Assembly: GCA_037133395.1 (NCBI GenBank)
Contig: JBAXOG010000003.1
Location: 13,223-77,222 of the forward strand
DNA from: CAIZQW01 sp037133395
GTDB taxonomy: Bacteria > Verrucomicrobiota > Kiritimatiellia > RFP12 > UBA1067
Length of the DNA: 64,000 bases
Direction of reading: 5' to 3'
In this document: piece after piece, positions 35,523-44,275 of the stretch
Layout of the letters: the number at the start of each line of letters is the position of its first letter
Numbering within the stretch: position 1 is the first letter of the stretch
Notes under the pieces: model-generated
The model's input: only the letters and a program-made list of their open reading frames with translations
Told to the model about the DNA's origin: nothing
Databases searched by the model: none
Translations under genes and position numbers: made by a program

Positions 35523-38336
35523 ATGAGCGTGAGTACCGATTGCTGTTATGCGAGCAGCGGGGGACTGTGGATGGTGCTTGCCGTCTTTGCTGCCTTCATG
35601 CAGCCGGGCGTTTCCAGAAGCGAGAGTACGACGATTAGCCGTATGCTGGAAAATGAAGCCTATCGAATACAGGTGCTGAACAACGGAACACTGGAGCTGC
35701 TCCCGGCGGGCAGCAAGGCGGCGTTCGTTTTCCGACCTGAATTCACGGCCCTGCTTCAATTCGGAACGTTGACATTGGTCGGTGCCAAGTGCCAGGAGCC
35801 CGTCTACAATCTGGTCGGCTGGAAGATCGGCGCCAGCAAGGACACGATTCTGGATGTGTATCAAACAGGCGAGCGGAGGGTATTGGATCAGCCGGTCGTA
35901 ACCGTCTTCAAGGATCATGTCGAGTGGAAATTCTCAGGCGAGGACCTTGAGGTGTCGGCCACCGTCAGGTTGCCGGAAGGGGCGGCTGATCCGGTTCTCA
36001 CGTATTCCGTGGTTGCCAAAAAAAATGCGTTTTATTCGGTTGCCTATTCGGGTGCGCCTGCGGCATCGTTAAAAGATGCGGTTGAAGTGTGGCAGCCCTT
36101 GATTTGGGATGGTCGGCGTCTTCCTGTACAAAGTTATCTGATGAGTGATGTCTTCTGTTCGATTCCCGGCTGTCTGGTAGAGACCGCCCAGGGAACCTGT
36201 GGCGTGATGGCAGACCCCCTGCTGTTCCCATATGAGATGCCGAACGGGCGGAACACGCGCTTCGGCGTGGTGCTTCGGAACGCGGAGGGACGGGCGCAAC
36301 CCCTTGTCTTTGCGCCGGTTCCCGGTACGGTAAACGCGAAGTTCAAGCCAGGGCAGCGGGCTGATTTCACGTTGGTTCTGGTGGCCAGAAACCGGTCGCT
36401 AAGCGCAACCTTCGAGCATGTGGCCCGCGCGATCTGCAAATTTCGCGATGTGCGTGAAAACACGCTGGCCACGTTGAATCAGGCGTTGGACAACATGATT
36501 GATTTCGCCCTGAGCGAAAAGGCGGAGTTCAGTCCAGCGGATCGCGCCTTCACGTATCACGATTCCAAGGGCACGGTGAAAAATGTCTCCGCGCTCCATC
36601 CGCTCTCTGTCGGACAGGTGATGGATAACGAGAAGCTGTTCCACGAGCAAGGGATACCCATTTTGGAATACCTGATGTCGCGGGAAAAGTTCCTGTTCGC
36701 CTTTTCAGCGGAGGCCAGGAATCAGACGCCCTCGCGGAACATGTCCGGCCCTGCCATGCCGATCGCGGAGTTGGCAGCGCTTCAGCGGATGACGGGAGGA
36801 GCCTCGCCGATATTTCTTGAAGAGGCGCTGCGTCTGCATGGGGTGGATCGGATGCTGAACATGGAATGGGTCAGTCCGAAGAATGCGTGGCAGAACGATC
36901 TCTGGCTGTACCGGGCAACGCGCGACATGAAGTATTTGGAAGCTTCCTGTCGTAAGGCCGATCGTTATATTGCCGAGCGGATTGACAAACAGCCGACGGA
37001 TTTCAAAGAAGCGGGCGTCGGAACGTTTTTCGATTACATGACGCCGGCCTGGAAGGAATTGTACGAGCTATATGTTGAGACCCGGAACGCGAAGTATCTG
37101 GAGGCCGCACATAGAGGAGCCAGAAGATATGCGCAGTTCATCTGGTTTTTCCCTGCGGTTCCGGAGGGGGACATCGCGGTGAATCAAAGTGGCTTTGCCC
37201 CGCGCCGGGGGAGCGATCAGCCCAGCGCGATTCCCGTGCAACCCGAGACCGTTCCCGCATGGCGGGTCTCGGAGCAGGGACTGATGGCGGAAGGTAACGG
37301 TACGGCCGGCCGGCTCGGCATCCTGCTTGCCACGCATGCGCCGTGGTTTCGCCGTATCGGGTTTGAGGCAAAAGATCCCTTCTTAAGCGACATCGCCCGT
37401 TCGGCCGTCATCGGACGATATGCCAACTTCCCGGGTTATCATGTCAACACCGCGTATTCGACTGCCCAGGAGAAGTTCGAGTTTCCATTGCATACCTTCA
37501 CCAATCTTGCGCGCGTGACCTCCTTTCACTTCAACCATGTGCTCCCCATGGCGAATCTGGCACTGGATTACCTGATGGCGGATGCGTATGCGGTGTCCAA
37601 AGGCCTGATTGATTTCCCTTCCGAATATACGGAAGGATATGCCTATCTTGCCGCCAAGGTGTATGGCGCGCCCGGACGTTTTTATGATGTTGGAAACGTG
37701 TATCCGTGGATGCCGAAGGGGCTGGTCACCACGGATACGGTTCAGTTGAACTATGTGGCCGGGCGTACGGAGGACACCTTCTGTCTGGCGTTGGTGAATC
37801 AATGTGCGCGCGAATTGAAAGACGTTACGGTACGTTTGGATGGAAACCGTTTCGCTCAGCACGCGAAGGGAACGTTTCCAGCCCGTTGTTGGGTGGACAA
37901 TCAACTGCAAAAGGATGGCATGTCTGTTGAGAACGGCATCTGTAGAGTTTCCGTGCCGGCAAAGGGTCTTGTCGCGCTTGCCGTCAGCGGCTTGAAACCT
38001 GTTCCGACATTCCAGGACAAAGTCAGACCCGCTGCGGCAACACCTGTAATGACGCCGAGCCGTTGGCGTCTGAAGGCGCCTCAAGGTGACGATGTGGTTG
38101 CCATGGTGCTTTCCTTCGGCCCTGAACTGACCTGGCTTTATGCTTATCAGACAGGGACCTCCGGCACCGTGAAGGCTCTTGCGCTCACCGTGAAGACAAC
38201 CTCCCGGAGCTGTACGCTACGCGATGAAGCGTTCCCCTTTGAATTTACTTTGCCCCTTTCCGAAAAGGAACGGATCCTTGAACTTTCGCTGGAGGCAGAG
38301 GCTGTTAACGAACAAAAAGCGCAGGCGGCTCTGTGA
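35523..38336 (+). CDS. Large exported protein of unassigned family, copy 3
   Basis: A 937-residue protein. The ATG at 35523 has GGAGG 8 bases upstream; the ATG two codons earlier is too close to it. After a signal-peptide region (GGLWMVLAVFAAFMQPGVSR) it follows copy 1 (14450) closely: ENEAYRIQVLNNG, YSVAYSGAP, GVVLRNAEGRAQPLVFAPVPG, FRDVRENTLATLN, EYLMSREKFLF, PAWRVSEQGL, IARSAVIGRYANFPGYH, EGYAYLAAKVYG, PGRFYDVGNVYPWMPKGL, VLSFGPELTWLYAYQ and FPFEFTLPL. Conservation of the His in GYH and of acidic residues in WRxSExGL points to an active-site cleft. It sits next to the GH106 rhamnosidase gene, as copy 1 sits next to GH95. Confidence 0.6.
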   Translation: MSVSTDCCYASSGGLWMVLAVFAAFMQPGVSRSESTTISRMLENEAYRIQVLNNGTLELLPAGSKAAFVFRPEFTALLQFGTLTLVGAKCQEPVYNLVGWKIGASKDTILDVYQTGERRVLDQPVVTVFKDHVEWKFSGEDLEVSATVRLPEGAADPVLTYSVVAKKNAFYSVAYSGAPAASLKDAVEVWQPLIWDGRRLPVQSYLMSDVFCSIPGCLVETAQGTCGVMADPLLFPYEMPNGRNTRFGVVLRNAEGRAQPLVFAPVPGTVNAKFKPGQRADFTLVLVARNRSLSATFEHVARAICKFRDVRENTLATLNQALDNMIDFALSEKAEFSPADRAFTYHDSKGTVKNVSALHPLSVGQVMDNEKLFHEQGIPILEYLMSREKFLFAFSAEARNQTPSRNMSGPAMPIAELAALQRMTGGASPIFLEEALRLHGVDRMLNMEWVSPKNAWQNDLWLYRATRDMKYLEASCRKADRYIAERIDKQPTDFKEAGVGTFFDYMTPAWKELYELYVETRNAKYLEAAHRGARRYAQFIWFFPAVPEGDIAVNQSGFAPRRGSDQPSAIPVQPETVPAWRVSEQGLMAEGNGTAGRLGILLATHAPWFRRIGFEAKDPFLSDIARSAVIGRYANFPGYHVNTAYSTAQEKFEFPLHTFTNLARVTSFHFNHVLPMANLALDYLMADAYAVSKGLIDFPSEYTEGYAYLAAKVYGAPGRFYDVGNVYPWMPKGLVTTDTVQLNYVAGRTEDTFCLALVNQCARELKDVTVRLDGNRFAQHAKGTFPARCWVDNQLQKDGMSVENGICRVSVPAKGLVALAVSGLKPVPTFQDKVRPAAATPVMTPSRWRLKAPQGDDVVAMVLSFGPELTWLYAYQTGTSGTVKALALTVKTTSRSCTLRDEAFPFEFTLPLSEKERILELSLEAEAVNEQKAQAAL

Positions 38337-38376
38337 TTTATGAACGACAGATGATCAATGACTCAGGAGAAGAGAC

Positions 38377-41300
38377 ATGTTTGAAAGAAGAGCAAGACAG
38401 GATTGGCAACGGACGGTTATCGGCTTGGCGACGCTGGGGCTGGTATTGGGCAAGGGCACTGCCGGCTGGGCCGTCTCCGCCGCAACGCCAAAGTCGGTGG
38501 CGATTGTCGGTTCCGTTGGGTTGGAAGAGGGTTTCGCCCGTCCCCCCGCAGAAACGAAGCCGTGGTGCTATTATTATTGGCTGAGTGGCCATATTTCAAA
38601 AGAGGGGATCACGAAAGATCTCGAAGCCATGGCGAAGTGGGGTATCGGCCGTGCATTTATCGCCGACATCAGCACTCCGGGTATTTCGCGTGGCCCAGTT
38701 GGAGCACTCGGTTCCGATGAATTCTCCGAGATGCTCCAGCATGCAATCCGTGAGGGGGGGGCGCCTGGGCGTGGATGTCACACTATTCAACTGTGCGGGC
38801 TGGAGCCAGATGGGGGGTGTCTGGATTAAGCCAGAGGAGTCGATGCGCTACCTGGTCACAGCTGAGCAGCGGGTATCAGGGCCTTCGAAAGTTTCCGCAA
38901 AACTGCCGGAGATTCTCGTGCATTCGCCAGCTGGCAAACTTACGCCGAGCGATCTCGTACAGGATGTGACCGTGCTGGCTTTTCCTGCCCCGCGGGAGGG
39001 ACGCGACCGGCTCGCAGGAGCCGGCGTGACCATCAAGACCGAACCGCCGGTCGAGGGAGCCCGGAATTGGTTGGACAATGACCGCTTGACCTTTGCCGAG
39101 GTGCCGGTTGCCAAGGACGGATCGCCCACGGTGATCGAGTTGACGACCGAAAAACCCTTCACCGCGCGCAGTCTGACCTTCCGCTTGCCCTGGTATGACG
39201 TGGAACGGAAGCGGGGCTCCGGAGGTTGCTTCGATGCGGATTGCGAATTGCTGGTCAAAGCGCCTGATGGAAGTTTCAGGAGCGTCAGGAAATTCGAATA
39301 CAGACGCCAAAACTTTACCATATCCAGCGGACCGCTGATGCGAGGTCCTGTGTCAATCAGCTTTCCGGAGATCACCGGGACATGTTTCCGGATCGTCATG
39401 AACACTATCAAGAAGCATCCGTTTTACAACAAATTGCCGACTTATCTTGATGGCATCGAGCTTTCAGGAGCGCCGCGTCTGGAACGATTCGTCGAGCAGC
39501 AGTTGGGCAAGACGTATCCCGGGATCTTTCCTCCCTGGGATTATTATCTTTTTCCCGGACAAGCGGAGGCGGATGATGCCGCGCTTTGTGTCAAAGCCCA
39601 AGATATTCGAAATCTCAATGAATATGTGAACAAGGACGGTTTGCTGACATGGGATGTCCCTGATGGCGATTGGGTTGTTCTCCGCGTCGCCATGATGCCA
39701 ACGGGCAGAATGATTTCCCCCGCCGCCAAGGAGGCTACGGGTCTCGAGGTGGATAAGATGAGCCCGGTTGCGGTGAAGAAACATTTCGATGCTTACGTCG
39801 GGAAACTTCTTAAGCAGATGCCGGCGGCGGATAGAAAAGCCCTGCGCGGCGTCTCGGTTGATAGTTATGAAGCAGGTCCGCAGAATTGGACGGATGATGC
39901 GCGTGAACAGTTTATGAAGGCTTACGGCTACGATCCGCTTCCCTGGCTGACGACACTCACGGGGCGCGTCGTCGGCAGTGTTGAGCAGTCGGAACGTTTC
40001 TTATGGGATCTGCGTCGCCTGGTGGCGGATCGAATCGCCGCCACCTACGGAGCTTTTCAGGAGGTTGCCAGCGGCAATGGACTGGAATTCTGGCTGGAGC
40101 CGTATGGGCACTTCGGTTTTCCCGCAGAATTCTTGCAACTTGGCGGACGCGCCGACGGGGTTGGTGGAGAATTCTGGCTCAATCCAAAACATGGCGACAT
40201 GGAGGTGCGCGCCGGCGTGTCCTCCGGTCACATCTACGGCAAGCAAAAGATCAGTTCCGAAGCGTTTACAGGGACTCCGTCTTACGGATATACCCAGGAT
40301 CCATGGACCCTGAAACCGATCGGTGATCTTGCGCAGGCGTGGGGGATCAATCATTTTGTGCTGCACGTCTACATTCATCAGACCGATGACCGCAAGCCGG
40401 GGATGAATGCCTGGTTCGGAACGGAATTTAATCGAAACAATACCTGGTTCGACAAGGGCCAGACATGGATCGACTATCTCCGGCGTTCCCATTTTCTGTT
40501 GCAGCATGGATGCGCTGTCGCGGACGTCGCCTATTTTATCGGCGAGGACGCACCCAAGATGAGCGGCATCCAGCAACCTGCCCTGCCGGAGGGTTACAGC
40601 TTCGATTATGTGAACGGCGAGGTCATTCGTGAGCGCATGAAAGAGGAGAACGGCAGGTTTGTTCTACCGGGAGGCATGTCGTATGCCCTGCTCGTGTTGC
40701 CTCCTTTGGATATGATGAGACCTGAGCTGTTGAAAAAAATCCGCGATCTGGTAGCCGCAGGGGGTGCCGTGCTCGGAGCTCCTCCTGTCCGGTCGCCCAG
40801 TCTCCAGAACTATCCAAAGGCGGATGAGGAGGTCCGGCAGCTCGCGCGGGAGCTCTGGGGGGATTTGAACGGAAAGGAGAACACGAGCCGGAAGTTTGGC
40901 AAGGGTTGGGTTTTTCAGGGACTTGATGTTCAGGCGTCATTGAACAAGCTGGGTGTCAAGCCGTCGATTGCCGGTTTGGAGGTGGAAGCCAAACCACGGG
41001 AAGACGGCTATAAAGATCCGCTGCCATGGACGCACCGTACCCTTCCGGACGGATCTCAACAGTTCATGGCCCTGCGCTGGCAGCATCGGAGCAGCGCAGA
41101 GGGGGAGATTTTTTATATCGCCAATCAAGCCGATAAGCGTCTGTCCGTTTCGCCGTCTTTTCGCGTAGAAGGCAAACAGCCGGAACTGTGGGATCCGGTC
41201 ACTGCCGAGCATCGTTTGCTCCCGGATTTTGCGATCAAGGACGGGCGGACCGTCGTCCCGCTTGAGTTCGGGCCGCGTGAATCGTTGTTCGTCCTATTCC

Positions 41301-41830
41301 GCAAGTCAGCCCATGCTGCCGGCGGCGGAAAGAATCTCCCCTCCTACCGGACCGTTAAAGAACTGACGGGTCCATGGTCGGTGTCATTTGATCCTCAATG
41401 GGGTGGGCCGAAGTCGGTTGTGTTTGAGAAACTTGAGAACTGGCTGGACCGCAGCGAGGAGGGCATCAGAAACTACGGGGGGACTGCGGTTTATACCAAG
41501 ACGTTTGACTTGCCCAAGTTGGAGCAGGGCAAAACGGTCCATTTGAATCTCGGAAACGTCAGGTCGCTGGCCAGTATCCGGCTCAATGGACGTGATCTGG
41601 GCGTGATCTGGTGTTACCCGTGGCGCTTGGAGATCACTTCGGCGGCAAAGTCCGGGCAGAACAAATTGGAAATCGAAGTGACCAATACATGGGTCAATCG
41701 CCTTCTGGCGGATACTAAACTGCCTGAAGAAAAAAGGCTCACTTATGTTGCACGGTCTGCGATCCGGGCTCAGAAACCTCAGGCTTCTGGATTGTTCGGG
41801 CCGGTGGTAATCGAGATGAAGGAGGAGTGA
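38377..41830 (+). pseudogene. GH106-type alpha-L-rhamnosidase interrupted by a frameshift in an 8-G tract
   Basis: Translation starts at ATG 38377 (AGGAG 7 bases upstream) and gives a signal peptide and the GH106 start KPWCYYYWLSGHISKEGITK and DLEAMAKWGIGRAFI, then leaves frame at the G run 38754-38761 and stops at 38829. From 38762 another frame continues the same protein without a gap: RLGVDVTLFNCAGWSQMGG, RGVSVDSYEAG, EFWLEPYGHFGF, ISSEAFTGTPSYGY, WGINHFVLHVYIHQ, and a GH2-like sugar-binding tail ending near 41830 (LNLGNVRSLASIRLNGRDLG). With seven G residues the reading would be whole, ~1150 residues. The open frame beginning at 38585 has ~59 meaningless residues at its front. It could be an assembly error, a recent mutation or slip-strand phase variation. 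The intact protein would release terminal L-rhamnose. Confidence 0.8.
38754..38761 (+). other. Poly-G tract at the rhamnosidase frameshift
   Basis: Eight consecutive G residues. Losing one, or gaining two, would join the two halves of the GH106 frame. Confidence 0.85.
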
Positions 41831-41847
41831 TCCACGGAGAATCTAAT

Positions 41848-44199
41848 TTGAAGAGCTGCCAGAAACTGCTTGTTCGGATGGGCATGGCGCTTCTGCTGAT
41901 GCGATGCGCATCGGCGGCTCCAAGGTCTGTCGAGATTCAGGTGGAGGTTGCGCCCGCTGCAATCGGATCGCGCGCGTCGGATGAATGTCCGGCGCGACTG
42001 GATCTGGATTTTCAACAGCTGCTCGCCAAGGCGGGCGCTCAGGGCAAGGTGGATTTTGATTCGCTGAAGGTCGTGCCGCTGGGTGCGTCTCCAGATGCGC
42101 TTAGTTTGCAGTTCCGGTGGTATGACGCGGATATTCCCGATCCCTTCCCGGAGTTCAACGGCGTGATCAGTCGTACCAACGGCAAGCTGCGTCCAAAGCC
42201 CAGCGCTCGGTCTGGTTATTTCTACAACACCTCTGGAAGCGGCGACAAGGGATATCTGGCTTTCAGGCACAAGCAGGCGGGCGATCAGGCTTCGACCTAT
42301 CAGTTGTCATTCACAGTCCTTCCGGCAGGAAGAACATCGGAAGGCAATGGGCGCAAGGGATGGCTGGGAGACGGTCAGTCGCGTTGCGGCGAAAAGGGCG
42401 AATCCACCACGGGCTCAGGTCATTCGCGCATCACGCTGGACGATTGGAACGGAGACGGGCTCATCGACATCCTCCAAGGTGAGGAGTACGGCTGTCTGTT
42501 CCTGTATCCCAATACCGGCACCGCGAAAGTGCCTCGTTTCGCTTACCGTAAATTTCTCCGAGATGCAGACGGCAGACCCATTGATGTCGGCACGCATGCT
42601 GCGCCACTGGTCATTGATTTCGATGGCGATGGGGTGAAAGATCTGCTGGTCGGCACCCATGTCAATCGTATCGTCTATTACAAAAATATCGGAACGAATA
42701 AAGATCGAAGACTCGGCTTCAAAGGCCTTGTGATGCACAACGGCAAGCCGGGAATCCTTCCGGCCAAGCCGATCATTGGGCGTAGCGAGGACGTCTTCAA
42801 GGAAGATTACTATCCGGTACTGGATGCGGTGGACTGGAACGGAGACGGACGCGTGGATCTACTGGCAGGCGGATATGTTACGGGTCGCGTGTATCTGCTG
42901 GAAAATCTTGGGAAGAACACGGACGGAACGCCGATTTTGTCCGACCCCAAGCCCTTGGAAGCAGATGGCAAGATCATCAACGTAGGCGACTGGTGCGCTG
43001 CACCTTGCGCCGTCGATCTGAACGGCGATGGCAAGCTCGATCTGCTCAGCGGCAATCATCCCGGCAGCAAGGAAGCCCTCCAGGCGAATGTCTTCCTCCG
43101 TTATTACGAGGGTACGGGTTCGTCGTCTCAGCCGGCACTCGCGGAGAAGCCGATTCCTCATGATGGCGAATTTCCTCGCCCGATGCTCGCTACACCGCGT
43201 GCCGCAGATTTGAACGGCGACGGCTTGCTCGACCTCGTTGTGTCGGGACGTCAGAACATCTACCTCTTCTACAACGTCGGGACAAAGACGGCTCCAAAGT
43301 TCAACGCGCATGAAAAGCCGCTACTGCTTGCGTGGGGATCCGATCCGATCGGCCTGCCGCAGTTCGTAGATTACAACCACGACGGTAAGCCGGATCTCTT
43401 CGACAACTATGTGATCGCGTTCAACAGCGGGGCGCCTTCACCGTTCAAGTTCGATCAGCGCAAAGCATTGCTGGCGCGCGGGGTCCGGATCGAACATCCC
43501 TCAGGCATCGGCGATGACTGGTTTTCTCCCTCTCTCTGCGATGTTGACGGCGACGGCGATTTTGATGTGCTCTTTGGCGACTGGTATGGCACGATCTGGT
43601 TTCATCGTAACAACGGCAACGACGAAAAACCCGACTATGATGTGAAGGGGTATCGACTGAAGACAAAAGACGGTGTTGAAATCAAGGTCGGCCCGATCAG
43701 GAAAGATCCGAGCCAGGATTTCAATGCGCTTCAGGGCGCGCGAACCGTGGTGGCCGCCGGTGATGTGGATGGGGACGGGTTAACGGATCTTGTGGTCGGA
43801 GATAACTACGGTATTGTCCGGTTCTACCGCAATGCCGGGCCGAAGGACGATCCTGTTTTTGAACCTGCCGTGCAGGTAGGCGATGTGAAGATCCGCTGCA
43901 GCGTGGATCTGACCGATTGGGATCATGACGGTAAAGTGGATATCATTGCCGGCAGTGCAGGAGGAACGGTACGCGTGTATCGAAACGTGCGGCACGACGG
44001 GAAGACGGCATTTGAAAACGGATTCGATCCGCAACTCCCGCCGCTCAAGCAGCCGCGGGTGGCGATGGTCGATCTGAACGGCGATGGCGATGAGGATCTG
44101 TTCGTTCCGAGTCTTCAGGGGGCCGTGTGGATCGAGCGATCGTATCTTGAACGCGGTTATGCAAAGGCGAAAATCCTGAGCGTGAAGGCCTCGGAATGA
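41848..44199 (+). CDS. Exported VCBS/FG-GAP beta-propeller protein
   Basis: A 783-residue protein. The TTG at 41848 is preferred because GGAG lies 8 bases upstream and it gives a proper signal peptide (KSCQKLLVRMGMALLLMRCA); a GTG at 41827 overlaps the rhamnosidase stop (GTGA). About 170 residues of unknown fold are followed by at least ten Ca-binding-type repeats: DWNGDGLIDIL, DFDGDGVKDLL, DWNGDGRVDLL, DLNGDGKLDLL, DLNGDGLLDLV, DYNHDGKPDLF, DVDGDGDFDVL, DVDGDGLTDLV, DWDHDGKVDII and DLNGDGDEDLF. These build an integrin-like beta-propeller, also the scaffold of PL11 rhamnogalacturonan lyases. Its place after a rhamnosidase would suit a pectin-type lyase or a binding protein; no catalytic evidence is visible. 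Confidence 0.7.
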   Translation: MKSCQKLLVRMGMALLLMRCASAAPRSVEIQVEVAPAAIGSRASDECPARLDLDFQQLLAKAGAQGKVDFDSLKVVPLGASPDALSLQFRWYDADIPDPFPEFNGVISRTNGKLRPKPSARSGYFYNTSGSGDKGYLAFRHKQAGDQASTYQLSFTVLPAGRTSEGNGRKGWLGDGQSRCGEKGESTTGSGHSRITLDDWNGDGLIDILQGEEYGCLFLYPNTGTAKVPRFAYRKFLRDADGRPIDVGTHAAPLVIDFDGDGVKDLLVGTHVNRIVYYKNIGTNKDRRLGFKGLVMHNGKPGILPAKPIIGRSEDVFKEDYYPVLDAVDWNGDGRVDLLAGGYVTGRVYLLENLGKNTDGTPILSDPKPLEADGKIINVGDWCAAPCAVDLNGDGKLDLLSGNHPGSKEALQANVFLRYYEGTGSSSQPALAEKPIPHDGEFPRPMLATPRAADLNGDGLLDLVVSGRQNIYLFYNVGTKTAPKFNAHEKPLLLAWGSDPIGLPQFVDYNHDGKPDLFDNYVIAFNSGAPSPFKFDQRKALLARGVRIEHPSGIGDDWFSPSLCDVDGDGDFDVLFGDWYGTIWFHRNNGNDEKPDYDVKGYRLKTKDGVEIKVGPIRKDPSQDFNALQGARTVVAAGDVDGDGLTDLVVGDNYGIVRFYRNAGPKDDPVFEPAVQVGDVKIRCSVDLTDWDHDGKVDIIAGSAGGTVRVYRNVRHDGKTAFENGFDPQLPPLKQPRVAMVDLNGDGDEDLFVPSLQGAVWIERSYLERGYAKAKILSVKASE

Positions 44200-44275
44200 A
44201 GGAACAAGTGGAGTGATCGCAATTATCCCCGTCATGCGAATCATACCATCCTTTTTTGCACATCCCAGTTGCTGC

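Noticed and set aside
38585..38761. Apparent N-terminus of the long rhamnosidase frame
   Set aside because: These ~59 residues are the wrong frame; the conserved GH106 N-terminus is encoded in the frame that starts at 38377.
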